Shown: positions 1-5,979, counted from the first letter of the stretch. The stretch is 6,738 nucleotides of DNA from Bradyrhizobium sp. (GCA_028290165.1 JAQGKJ010000192.1:1-6738), one strand, 5' to 3'. A program made the numbers and translations. The notes: generated by a model not told the origin, from the letters alone.

Positions 1-437
1 TTGCCAAGCTCGTACTGCATTTTCAGGCGACTGCTTATTTCCTCCCGCGCAGTGATGTCCTCATGGGTGGCCATTCCGCCGCCGCCCGGCATCGCATAAA
101 CCGTATAGGCGATGATCCGGCCGTCGGCGAATTCATTGAGGGCCGTGCCCGGAACAACGGCGTTTTCAACGCGCTCCCGGACGTACTCCTCGGGCTTTGT
201 GCGCACCTTGAGTCCCAGATTCAGGCGGTGCCGGATAAGTTCGCCGAGGTGAGTGCCGGGCGTCACCTGTTCCGATGAGAGTCCATAAATCTCCATGTAC
301 CGCGCGTTGCAGAACAGGAGTTCGCGCTTCTCGTCGAAGATGATCAATCCGAGCGACAAGTTGTTGATTGCTTCCGCGAGAAGCCGGGCCGGGTAAGCCG
401 GCTCCGGATCGATGGCGCGCTCGATCGAATCCATCAT
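1..437 (-). CDS. PAS-domain signalling protein, N-terminal part (truncated by window edge)
   Basis: I read this frame directly: 145 codons without a stop run from ATG at 437 off the left edge. An in-frame TAA at 468-470 limits the start. An AGAGGAA Shine-Dalgarno lies six bases before ATG 437; a second ATG follows at 434. The product begins MMDSIERAID. Residues about 19-130 form one PAS domain of the type common in rhizobial sensor proteins: AINNLSLGLIIFD (23-35), then FCNARYMEIYGL (42-53), ELIRHR (66-71) and the closing ATHEDIT (123-129), which is usually followed by a helical linker, here REEISSRLKMQYEL. No transmembrane segment or signal peptide is visible, so a cytoplasmic sensor is likely. 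In related bacteria such PAS modules usually precede more PAS domains and then GGDEF/EAL or histidine-kinase output domains. The output domain here lies outside the window, so the enzymatic role is unknown. The PAS call is firm; ligand and output are not known. Confidence 0.85.
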   Translation of the reverse strand, partial: MMDSIERAIDPEPAYPARLLAEAINNLSLGLIIFDEKRELLFCNARYMEIYGLSSEQVTPGTHLGELIRHRLNLGLKVRTKPEEYVRERVENAVVPGTALNEFADGRIIAYTVYAMPGGGGMATHEDITAREEISSRLKMQYELG

Positions 438-636
438 TTGGCGTTCCTCTGCCGCAGCACATTGCGTTTACGGCGCTCCGACAATGAGGAGCCGCGCATT
501 AGAAGCCAAAGCTGGTGAACTGCCTGTTTGAGATGCCCATATTTCCGGCAAGTTCCTTCGAATTCGCTCAACAAAGGGTTAATATTTTCCGTCGCGGGGA
601 TCTGCGGGCAGCGAATGACAGCGCAGGGTTATGCGT
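438..636. other. Intergenic region upstream of the PAS gene, with a near-match to a CtrA box
   Basis: This gap of 199 bases separates the end of the glycerate kinase gene from the PAS gene start and should hold the PAS gene promoter. I see no convincing sigma-70 -35/-10 pair and no clear intrinsic terminator for the kinase gene. The only notable site is TTAA-N7-TTGA on the minus strand (568-582), one base away from the alphaproteobacterial CtrA consensus TTAA-N7-TTAA and about 130 bases before the PAS start codon. A single near-match of this length can occur by chance. Confidence 0.4.
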
Positions 637-1923
637 CTACCCCGCATCCACCAAAATCGCCCGGATGTCGTTGACGTTGGTGAGCGTGGGCCCTGTCTGC
701 AGCAGATCGCCGGTCGCGGCGAAGAATGCCGTGGCGTTGTTGCTGTCGAGAAAAGCCTGGGGATCGAGAGCGAGCGATTTCATCTTCGCAAATGTCGTCT
801 GGTCGATGATCGCGCCGGCAGGGTCGCTGGCGCTGCCTGCACCGCCGTCGGCGCCGTCGGTATCGCCGGCCAGGGCCGAAATGCCTGATGTGTCCTTGAA
901 GAGGCCGGCGAGCGCCAGCGCATATTCCTGGTTGGGACCGCCGCGGCCGTTGCCGCGCACGGTGACCGTGAGTTCGCCGCCCGACAGGATCGCAACACGC
1001 TGGCCCTCGGCGCGCGCCTTGAGCGCAAGGCGGGCGTGATCGGCCGCGACATCGCGCGCCTCGCCTTCGAGGTCGGCGCCGAGATCGATGATTTCGTAGC
1101 CGGCGGCCCGTGCCTCGCCGATCGCGGCGTCGAGCGAAGCCCGCGGCCGCGCGATCAGTTCGAATCGCGCGCGCGCAAAAGCGCCATCGCCCGGCTTGCA
1201 GCTCTCGTTTTTGGCGTCGTCGAGCGCGCGGCGGATGGTGTCTTCGACCGCCAGGTTGTATTTCGCGACGATGGCCCGCGCGTCCGCCAGCGTAGTCGGA
1301 TCGGGGACCGTCGGTCCCGACGCGATCGCGGAGGGGTCGTCGTGCGGAACGTCCGATATCGCCAGCGTCACGATCTCGGCGCGCTGCCCTGCGCGCGCGA
1401 GCCGGCCGCCCTTGATCCGCGACAGGTGCTTGCGAACGGTGTTGATCTCGCCGATCGGCGCGCCCGAGCGCAACAGCGCCCGGGTCAGCAACTGCTTCTG
1501 CGCGAACGACACGCCTTCGGCCGGCGCGATCCAGTTCGCCGAGCCGCCGCCCGACAGCAACACCAGCAGGAGGTCGTCGGCGCCGGCGCCCTCGGCCAGC
1601 CGCAGACTTTCCTCCGCGCCCGCCAATCCGGCTTCGTCCGGCACGGGATGGCCGGCCTCGATCACCTTGATCCGCCGCGTCGGCACGCCATGGCCGTGGC
1701 GGGTGGTCGCTACCCCCAGGAGAAGCGATGGCGCGAGGCCGAGCCGGTCGAGATAGTGCCGCTCGGCTGCCGCGGCCATCGCGGCCGCGCCCTTGCCGGC
1801 GGCAAGGCAGATCACCCGGCCCTTCGGCGGCGGGCGCAGATGCGCTGACAGGACGACGTCGGGATGCGCGGCGGCAACCGCGGCGTCAAAGATCGCGCGC
1901 AGGAGAGGGCGTCTGTCGGTCAT
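637..1923 (-). CDS. Glycerate 2-kinase, MOFRL/DUF4147 family (GckA/TtuD type)
   Basis: This 428-residue protein has the full length and architecture of the bacterial GckA/TtuD glycerate kinases, which transfer phosphate from ATP to D-glycerate to give 2-phosphoglycerate in the cytoplasm. That feeds products of tartrate, glyoxylate or serine breakdown into lower glycolysis. The N-terminal DUF4147 domain shows AAGKGAAAM (41-49, K44 being the likely catalytic lysine), GHPVPD (91-96), SGGGSA (124-129) and NTVRKHLS (161-168). The C-terminal MOFRL domain shows SGGELTVTVRG (314-324), GRGGPNQE (326-333), DTDGADG (354-360) and TGPTLTNVND (410-419). An in-frame TAA at 1951-1953 leaves ATG 1923 as the furthest upstream start, although its Shine-Dalgarno is poor. 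A terminator at 1996-2026 separates it from the binding-protein gene before it, so it is probably its own transcription unit. TtuD homologues were historically labelled hydroxypyruvate reductase; the motifs here favour the kinase. Confidence 0.93.
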   Translation of the reverse strand: MTDRRPLLRAIFDAAVAAAHPDVVLSAHLRPPPKGRVICLAAGKGAAAMAAAAERHYLDRLGLAPSLLLGVATTRHGHGVPTRRIKVIEAGHPVPDEAGLAGAEESLRLAEGAGADDLLLVLLSGGGSANWIAPAEGVSFAQKQLLTRALLRSGAPIGEINTVRKHLSRIKGGRLARAGQRAEIVTLAISDVPHDDPSAIASGPTVPDPTTLADARAIVAKYNLAVEDTIRRALDDAKNESCKPGDGAFARARFELIARPRASLDAAIGEARAAGYEIIDLGADLEGEARDVAADHARLALKARAEGQRVAILSGGELTVTVRGNGRGGPNQEYALALAGLFKDTSGISALAGDTDGADGGAGSASDPAGAIIDQTTFAKMKSLALDPQAFLDSNNATAFFAATGDLLQTGPTLTNVNDIRAILVDAG

Positions 1924-1926
1924 CGT

Positions 1927-1952
1927 TTCACGGGATTTGGCTTCACGGGATT
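1927..1952. repeat. Two 11-bp direct repeats just before the glycerate kinase start
   Basis: The minus-strand sequence AATCCCGTGAA occurs twice, at 1952-1942 and 1937-1927, with a 15-base period. The second copy ends three bases before the ATG at 1923. Either tandem slippage or a protein- or RNA-binding site could explain it. No usual Shine-Dalgarno overlaps the repeats, although GTGA in the second copy is near the normal position. Confidence 0.5.
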
Positions 1953-1995
1953 AGAGATGAAAACATGGGACGCCGGTTATCCATCCGATTGCGGC

Positions 1996-2026
1996 AAAAG
2001 AAAACCCCCGCAGCACACTGCGGGGG
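1996..2026 (-). terminator. Intrinsic terminator after binding-protein gene copy B
   Basis: A perfect 9-bp GC-rich stem (CCCCCGCAG at 2005-2013 paired with CTGCGGGGG at 2018-2026, loop of four bases) is followed, in the minus direction, by TTTTCTTTT (2004-1996). It lies 54 bases beyond the copy B stop codon and upstream of the glycerate kinase gene. Its T tract is on the minus strand, so it stops leftward transcription. Confidence 0.9.
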
Positions 2027-2079
2027 GTCGAATTGGAGCGTGGCCAGATGCTGCGCGGCGCGCCGCTGTTCCCCGAAAC

Positions 2080-3309
2080 TCAGCCGCCGACGTCGCCCGA
2101 GACGATGTCGCCGAACAGATCCCACTTCTCGCCCTTGAACTTCATCAGCTGAAGCTGGCTGATCGGCGCGAAATCGGTCGGTGAGGTGTTGATCATGATG
2201 CCCGGCAGCAGGACTTCGGTACGGAAATCCTTCAGGTTGGCCGCCTGCTTCATGATGTTTTCGCGGGTAAGGTCGTCGCCGCACTGCTTGAGCACCTGGA
2301 CCAGGGTCTGGGAGACGCCGTAGCCGACCACCACCGAGCCGTCGAGCTTGTTGCCCTCCGGAAAGTCCTTGGCGAGGAAGTCGAGGAACTGCTTCATCCC
2401 GGCGTCATTGTCCCACTGCGGATCGGAAACATCCTTCAGATAGGCGGCGGAAATGATGCCTTGCGAATTCTCAAAGCCCGCCGGTTTGATCACGCTGCCG
2501 ACCGACGCCGAGACGTTGTTGAGGATGTGAAGTGGCTTCCAGTCGAGTTCCGCGACCTTCTTGATCGCCTGTGCGGCGAATTTGGGCGTCGCGATATTGA
2601 CGAACACGTCGGCGCCGGTCGCTTTCAGCTTGACGATATGGTTGTCGACGGTGGGTTCCGTGGTCTCGAAGCTTTCCTCGACGATGATCATCGAGGCGGC
2701 CTTGGCGCCGAGGCCGTCCTTTAGGCCCTTGAGGTAGTCCTTGCCGTAATCGTCGTTCTGATAAAGCACGGCGATCTTGGCGTCGGGTTTCTCCTTCAGG
2801 AGATACTTGGCGTAAATCCGGGACTCGCTCTGGTAGTTCGGCTGCCAGCCCATGGTCCAGGGAAAGTCCTTGGGATCGTTCCACTTGGTGGCGCCGGTGG
2901 CGACGAACAGCTGCGGCACCTTCTTCGAGTTCATGTATTTGTGGATCGCGGAATTCGACGGCGTTCCCAGCGAATTGAAGACGAAGAGCACCTCGTCGCT
3001 CTCCACCAGCTTGCGCGCCTGCTCCACCGCCTTCGGCGGGCTATAGCCGTCGTCATAGCTGATGAAATTGATCTTGCGGCCGTTGATGCCGCCGGCGTCG
3101 TTGATCTTCTTGAAGTAAGCGGCTTCGGTCTTGCCGATCACGCCGTAGGCGGAGGCGGGGCCGCTGTAGGGCATGATGTTGCCGATCTTGATTTCGGTGT
3201 CGGTGGCGCCGGTGTCGTATTTTTTTTGAGCGAGCGCGCCGCTGCTCGACGCAGCGAGCACAATGAACGCAGCGGATGCAATGGCTACTCTGCTGGTGGC
3301 AACAGGCAT
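2080..3309 (-). CDS. ABC transporter periplasmic substrate-binding protein, LivK-like (copy B)
   Basis: A 409-residue type I periplasmic binding protein (Peripla_BP_6, HAAT family). Residues 1-27 form a Sec signal peptide ending ALA|QKKYD, with no lipobox cysteine, so the mature protein should be soluble in the periplasm. Conserved blocks include KIGNIMPYSGP (41-51), GGINGRKI (73-80), AVEQARKLV (94-102), LGTPSNSA (114-121), ATGATKW (137-143), GWQPNYQSE (154-162) and YQNDDYGKDY (183-192). The LGTPSNSA and ATGATKW regions correspond to the ligand-contact loops of LivJ-type proteins. ATG 3309 is preferred over the far upstream ATG 3417 because the signal peptide begins there and AAGGGAG (3318-3324) sits eight bases before it; the extension would also run through a terminator. 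It is a close paralogue of copy A but lies behind two terminators, so it should have its own promoter. The ligand may be an amino acid, amide or aromatic acid and cannot be decided here. Confidence 0.93.
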   Translation of the reverse strand: MPVATSRVAIASAAFIVLAASSSGALAQKKYDTGATDTEIKIGNIMPYSGPASAYGVIGKTEAAYFKKINDAGGINGRKINFISYDDGYSPPKAVEQARKLVESDEVLFVFNSLGTPSNSAIHKYMNSKKVPQLFVATGATKWNDPKDFPWTMGWQPNYQSESRIYAKYLLKEKPDAKIAVLYQNDDYGKDYLKGLKDGLGAKAASMIIVEESFETTEPTVDNHIVKLKATGADVFVNIATPKFAAQAIKKVAELDWKPLHILNNVSASVGSVIKPAGFENSQGIISAAYLKDVSDPQWDNDAGMKQFLDFLAKDFPEGNKLDGSVVVGYGVSQTLVQVLKQCGDDLTRENIMKQAANLKDFRTEVLLPGIMINTSPTDFAPISQLQLMKFKGEKWDLFGDIVSGDVGG

Positions 3310-3388
3310 TTCCGGATCTCCCTTGGTTGAGATGTTCGTGCAGCGCCATCTCTTTTGTTGATTGAAAGCTTCTTGTAGCGCCGGGCGA

Positions 3389-3460
3389 ATTGAATACCAT
3401 TTGGCGGCGGCCATCAAGAAAAAGCCCCTGCGACAAGGCTGCGGGGGCTGCTCCTTTAGT
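3389..3460 (-). repeat. Terminator module, repeat copy 1 (proximal to copy B gene)
   Basis: This stretch is homologous to 3524-3595. In plus orientation both have ATTGAATACC, then a variable 13-14 bases, then the identical CATCAAGAAAAAG, then a GC-rich hairpin ending GCGGGGGCT and a related tail containing TTTAGT. Read on the minus strand, each is a hairpin, a T tract and then TTGATG, 15-16 bases and TATTCA. This could be a weak -35/-10 pair, although the spacing is short and the -10 match is poor. Confidence 0.7.
3418..3449 (-). terminator. Second, less perfect intrinsic terminator between the binding-protein genes
   Basis: On the minus strand AGCCCC (3449-3444) pairs with GGGGCT (3428-3423), with two further inner base pairs after one A-C mismatch, and is followed by TTTTTCTT running from 3423 down. 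The stem is weaker than the one at 3552-3586 but has the same T tract. It stands about 110 bases before the copy B start, where it could act as a back-up terminator or in leader attenuation. Confidence 0.65.
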
Positions 3461-3523
3461 AGTCATTCCGGCCCGGTTAAGGCCTCAGGTCAGGGCCTCG
3501 GCCGCGTCTCGGCTGCGGCCCCG

Positions 3524-3595
3524 ATTGAATACCGTTCCTCAGACACCCATCAAGAAAAAGTCCCCCGCGACGGTGTCGCGGGGGCTCTATTTAGT
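3524..3595 (-). repeat. Terminator module, repeat copy 2 (proximal to copy A gene)
   Basis: Partner of the module at 3389-3460, lying about 135 bases away in the same orientation. The blocks ATTGAATACC (3524-3533) and CATCAAGAAAAAG (3548-3560) are identical to the other copy, whereas the bases between them differ completely. That pattern suggests either an old duplication under constraint on the two blocks or a functional terminator-promoter arrangement. Confidence 0.7.
3552..3586 (-). terminator. Strong intrinsic terminator after binding-protein gene copy A
   Basis: A perfect 10-bp stem (CCCCCGCGAC at 3562-3571 with GTCGCGGGGG at 3575-3584, loop GGT) is followed on the minus strand by TTTTTCTT (from 3559). 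It lies 46 bases past the copy A stop codon and should end the livH-livM-copy A transcript. Confidence 0.92.
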
Positions 3596-3632
3596 CGAAC
3601 AGTTTCAGGCCACGGACCTGTGAACACGCGCC

Positions 3633-4862
3633 TCAGTTCGAGAGGTCGCCGCTGATGATGTCGCCGAACAGGTCCCACTTCTCGCCCTTGAACCGCATCA
3701 TCTGAAGCTGTTCGATCGGCGCGAAGTCGGTGGCGGAGGTGTTGATCTTGATGCCGGGCAGCAGGGTGTCGGGCGTAAAATCCTTCAGGCTTGCCGCCTG
3801 CTTCATGACGTTTTCGCGGGTCAGGTCGTCGCCGCACATCTGAAGCACCTTCACCATGGTCTGCGCCGCGCCGTAGCCGTACACGACGGAGCCGTCGAGC
3901 CTGTTGCCTTCGGGATAATACTTCTCGAGAAAGGCATAGAATTTCTTCATGCCGGGATCGTTGTCCCACTGCGAGTCGGCACCGTCCTTGGCATAGGCGG
4001 CCGAGAGAATGCCTTGCGAATTCTCAAAGCCGGCCGGCTTGATCACGCCGCCGACGGAAGCCGAGACGTTGGAGACGATATGCAGCGGCTTCCATTCGAT
4101 CTCGGCGAGCTTCTTGATCGCCTGTGCAGCGAATTTCGGGGTGGTGATGCTGATGAAGACGTCGGCGCCGGTCGATTTGAGCTTGACGATGTGGTTATCG
4201 ATCGTCGGCTCCGTGGTCTCGTAGCTTTCTTCCGCCGTGATCATCGATGCCTTGGCGCCGAGCCCGTCTTTTAAGCCCTTGAGGTAGTCCTTGCCGAAAT
4301 CATCGTTCTGATAGAGCACGGCGATCTTGGCGTCCGGCTTCTCCTTCATCAGGTATTTGGCGTAAATATGCGCCTCGCTCTGGTAACTCGGCTGCCAGCC
4401 CATGGTCCACGGAAAATTCTTCGGATCGTTCCATTTGGTGGCGCCGGTGGCGACGAACAACTGCGGCACCTTCTTGGCGTTCAGGTATTTCTGGATCGCC
4501 GAGTTCGACGGCGTGCCGAGCGGATTGAAGACCAGCAGCACCTCGTCGCTCTCCACCAGCTTGCGCGCCTGCTCGACCGCCTTCGGCGGGCTGTAACCGT
4601 CATCGTAGGTGATAAAATTGATCTTGCGGCCGTTGATGCCGCCCTCGGCGTTGATCTTCTTGAAGTAGGCCTCTTCGGTCTTGCCGATCACGCCGTAGGC
4701 GGAGGCCGGACCACTATAGGGCATGATGTTGCCGATCTTGATTTCGCTATCGGTCACACCGGTGTCGTACTTCTTCTGGGCGAGTGCGCCGCCGGAAGTG
4801 GCAGCGAAAGCAATGATCGCCGTCGAGAACGCGGCGATACGTAGTTCTTGTTTAGAAAGCAA
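3633..4862 (-). CDS. ABC transporter periplasmic substrate-binding protein, LivK-like (copy A), TTG start
   Basis: A 409-residue HAAT-family binding protein, the same length as copy B and about 82% identical to it over the mature chain (hand alignment). The start is TTG 4862: it gives a normal signal peptide (residues 1-28, ending GALA|QKKYD), and a strong GAGGAG Shine-Dalgarno (4869-4874) stands six bases before it. No ATG fits; the in-frame ATG at 5153 would overlap the end of livM and lacks a signal peptide. Conserved blocks match copy B: LGTPSNSA (115-122), ATGATKW (138-144), GWQPSYQSE (155-163) and YQNDDFGKDY (184-193). The single cysteine, C343, is far from the position of the LivJ disulphide. 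It lies 98 bases after livM on the same strand and before a strong terminator, so it is the likely main receptor for the LivH/LivM permease. The ligand is undetermined. Confidence 0.93.
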   Translation of the reverse strand: MLSKQELRIAAFSTAIIAFAATSGGALAQKKYDTGVTDSEIKIGNIMPYSGPASAYGVIGKTEEAYFKKINAEGGINGRKINFITYDDGYSPPKAVEQARKLVESDEVLLVFNPLGTPSNSAIQKYLNAKKVPQLFVATGATKWNDPKNFPWTMGWQPSYQSEAHIYAKYLMKEKPDAKIAVLYQNDDFGKDYLKGLKDGLGAKASMITAEESYETTEPTIDNHIVKLKSTGADVFISITTPKFAAQAIKKLAEIEWKPLHIVSNVSASVGGVIKPAGFENSQGILSAAYAKDGADSQWDNDPGMKKFYAFLEKYYPEGNRLDGSVVYGYGAAQTMVKVLQMCGDDLTRENVMKQAASLKDFTPDTLLPGIKINTSATDFAPIEQLQMMRFKGEKWDLFGDIISGDLSN

Positions 4863-4866
4863 TTGT

Positions 4867-4875
4867 CTCTCCTCT
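4867..4875 (-). promoter_or_regulatory. Ribosome binding site that decides the TTG start of copy A
   Basis: AGAGGAGAG on the minus strand lies just before TTG 4862, with GAGGAG six bases from the start. It is the strongest Shine-Dalgarno in the window and compensates for the weak initiation codon. No ATG or GTG stands at a suitable distance. Confidence 0.8.
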
Positions 4876-4897
4876 GTTTTATTGACCTGGCCTGCAG

Positions 4898-4936
4898 GAT
4901 GGGTTGAGCACTTGCGAAACCCATCGCACGGTTTCG
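4898..4936 (-). promoter_or_regulatory. Two overlapping, mutually exclusive hairpins between livM and copy A
   Basis: On the minus-strand transcript, CGAAACC (4936-4930) can pair with GGTTTCG (4921-4915), a 7-bp stem with a loop of eight. Alternatively GATGGGTT (4925-4918) can pair with AACCCATC (4905-4898), an 8-bp stem with a loop of 12. The stems share 4918-4921 and cannot form together. No T tract follows, so neither is a standard terminator. A role in differential mRNA stability between permease and receptor genes is possible but not shown. Confidence 0.5.
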
Positions 4937-4959
4937 GTTTTGGTTTGATGGTTACGGTT
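4930..4959 (-). repeat. Short AACC repeats directly after the livM stop
   Basis: AACC recurs five times on the minus strand. The matching GGTT on the plus strand begins at 4930, 4936, 4942, 4950 and 4956, giving periods of 6, 6, 8 and 6. The array begins at the livM stop codon (4961-4963) and runs into the first hairpin. It may be slippage-derived; an unstructured protein-binding RNA segment is another possibility. Confidence 0.45.
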
Positions 4960-4960
4960 T

Positions 4961-5977
4961 TTAGTTCTTCTTGAGCTTGCCGATGAGTTGCTGGGCAACG
5001 ATGGCGACCTGCCTTGCGCCGTGCGGCACCAGGAAGATGACGAGGAACAGCAGGACGCCGAATACGGCGCCGGAGAGGCCCTTTGAAATTCCCTCCGCGA
5101 TGTTCGGCACGAAGATGATGAAGGCCGAACCCACGATCGATCCGGGCAGCCATCCGACGCCACCGACGACCATGCCGAGAAACAGCGAGATCGCGAGCGT
5201 GACGGTGTAGCCGTCGGGCGCCACGAACTGCACGGCGATCGCCCCCAGGCCGCCGGCGACGCCGGTGATACCGGCCGAGACCCCGAACGCCAGCGTCTTG
5301 TACAGCGCGACGTCAATGCCCATCGCGGACGCCGCGATCTCGTTGTCGCGGATCGCCATGAAAGCGCGTCCCGAGCGCGACTTCAGCAGGTTGACGGAGA
5401 AGATATAGATGGCGATCGTGACGACGAGGGTGAAATAATACAGCCACATGTCCTGCGACATCGGCAGGCCGAACGGGGCGTCGGGCTTGGTCACCACCAA
5501 GCCTTGCACGCCGCCGGTCCAGTGCTCGAAATAGCCGAGTTTTAACAGCTGCGGCATGGCCGTTGCCAACGCAAACGTCGCCAGCGCCAGATAGACGCCG
5601 GAGAGGCGCAGCGCCGGCTGGCCGAACAGGAATCCGAACCCGAAGCAGATGACGCCAGCGATCGGCAGCGTCAGCGCATAGTTCATGCCGACGTGTTCCA
5701 TCAGGATTGCCGAGGTATAGGCGCCGACCGCGTAGAACGCGCTTTGCCCTAACGAAAACTGGCCGCTGCCGCCGGTCAGGATGTTCAGCGCCAGCACCGC
5801 AAGCGCATAGATCAGCAGCATCGTCAGCTGGAAGATGATGAAATTCTTCACGAACAAGGGGGCTGCGATCAGCAGTGCCAGCATCACCAGCGAGGATCCG
5901 TTGCCGAGCGTCATCGCCCGCTTGGGAACGGCCTCGACGGCGGGGGCTTCGGTGACGACTTCCTGAATGGCGCTCAT
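4961..5977 (-). CDS. livM: Branched-chain amino acid-type ABC transporter permease LivM
   Basis: A 338-residue inner-membrane permease that pairs with LivH to form the channel of an HAAT-type importer. After a hydrophilic N-terminus of about 28 residues it shows a series of hydrophobic segments, starting at about 29-43 and 48-68 and ending at about 303-318. The LivM signature GGSGQFSLGQSAFYAVGAY is at 69-87, and the EAA-type cytoplasmic loop that contacts the ATPase is at about 203-243 (RAFMAIRDNEIAASAMGI, then AFGVSAGITGVAGG). I chose ATG 5977, two bases after the livH stop (5980-5982). TTG 5983 would overlap the livH stop and is possible but less likely. The tight spacing implies translational coupling with livH, and the Shine-Dalgarno is weak, which fits coupling. 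The LivG and LivF ATPases are absent from this window. Family assignment is firm, substrate is not. Confidence 0.95.
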   Translation of the reverse strand: MSAIQEVVTEAPAVEAVPKRAMTLGNGSSLVMLALLIAAPLFVKNFIIFQLTMLLIYALAVLALNILTGGSGQFSLGQSAFYAVGAYTSAILMEHVGMNYALTLPIAGVICFGFGFLFGQPALRLSGVYLALATFALATAMPQLLKLGYFEHWTGGVQGLVVTKPDAPFGLPMSQDMWLYYFTLVVTIAIYIFSVNLLKSRSGRAFMAIRDNEIAASAMGIDVALYKTLAFGVSAGITGVAGGLGAIAVQFVAPDGYTVTLAISLFLGMVVGGVGWLPGSIVGSAFIIFVPNIAEGISKGLSGAVFGVLLFLVIFLVPHGARQVAIVAQQLIGKLKKN

Positions 5978-5979
5978 GA

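Larger units (their letters stand above)
3310..3632. other. 323-base gap between the two binding-protein genes: terminators and leader of copy B
   Basis: I find no gene here. In the minus direction it holds a strong terminator for copy A (3552-3586), a first promoter-like motif, a GC-rich inverted repeat (GGCCGC at 3500-3505, GCGGCC at 3515-3520, loop of nine), a second terminator-like hairpin (3418-3449), a second copy of the promoter-like motif, and then the leader and Shine-Dalgarno of copy B. Short frames that cross it are continuations of shadow frames. The promoter of copy B must lie in this gap if the terminators are efficient, most plausibly in 3310-3417, but I cannot place it with confidence. 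Confidence 0.75.

Noticed and set aside
166..462. 98-codon minus-strand frame near the left end
   Set aside because: It is out of frame with the PAS reading, lacks any domain and covers the same bases. The PAS frame from 437 shows conserved motifs and a Shine-Dalgarno.
1036..1848. 270-codon open frame on the plus strand, antisense to glycerate kinase
   Set aside because: It is a GC-rich shadow of the kinase frame, arginine-rich, with no recognisable motif. The minus-strand protein has complete family motifs throughout.
3310..3417. N-terminal extension of copy B to the ATG at 3417
   Set aside because: The extra 36 residues would precede a clear signal peptide and their coding sequence would overlap the T tract of a terminator. 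A good Shine-Dalgarno stands directly before ATG 3309.
3053..3466. 137-codon minus-strand frame over the start of copy B
   Set aside because: Arginine- and histidine-rich shadow of the copy B gene in another frame, crossing a terminator.
3500..3520. Inverted repeat GGCCGC/GCGGCC as a third terminator
   Set aside because: The hairpin can form but no T tract follows on either strand, so it is reported only as a repeat within the gap.
4863..5153. N-terminal extension of copy A to the ATG at 5153 (506-residue frame)
   Set aside because: It overlaps the end of livM in another frame and encodes arginine-rich, non-family sequence before the signal peptide. TTG 4862 has a strong Shine-Dalgarno and gives the same length as copy B.
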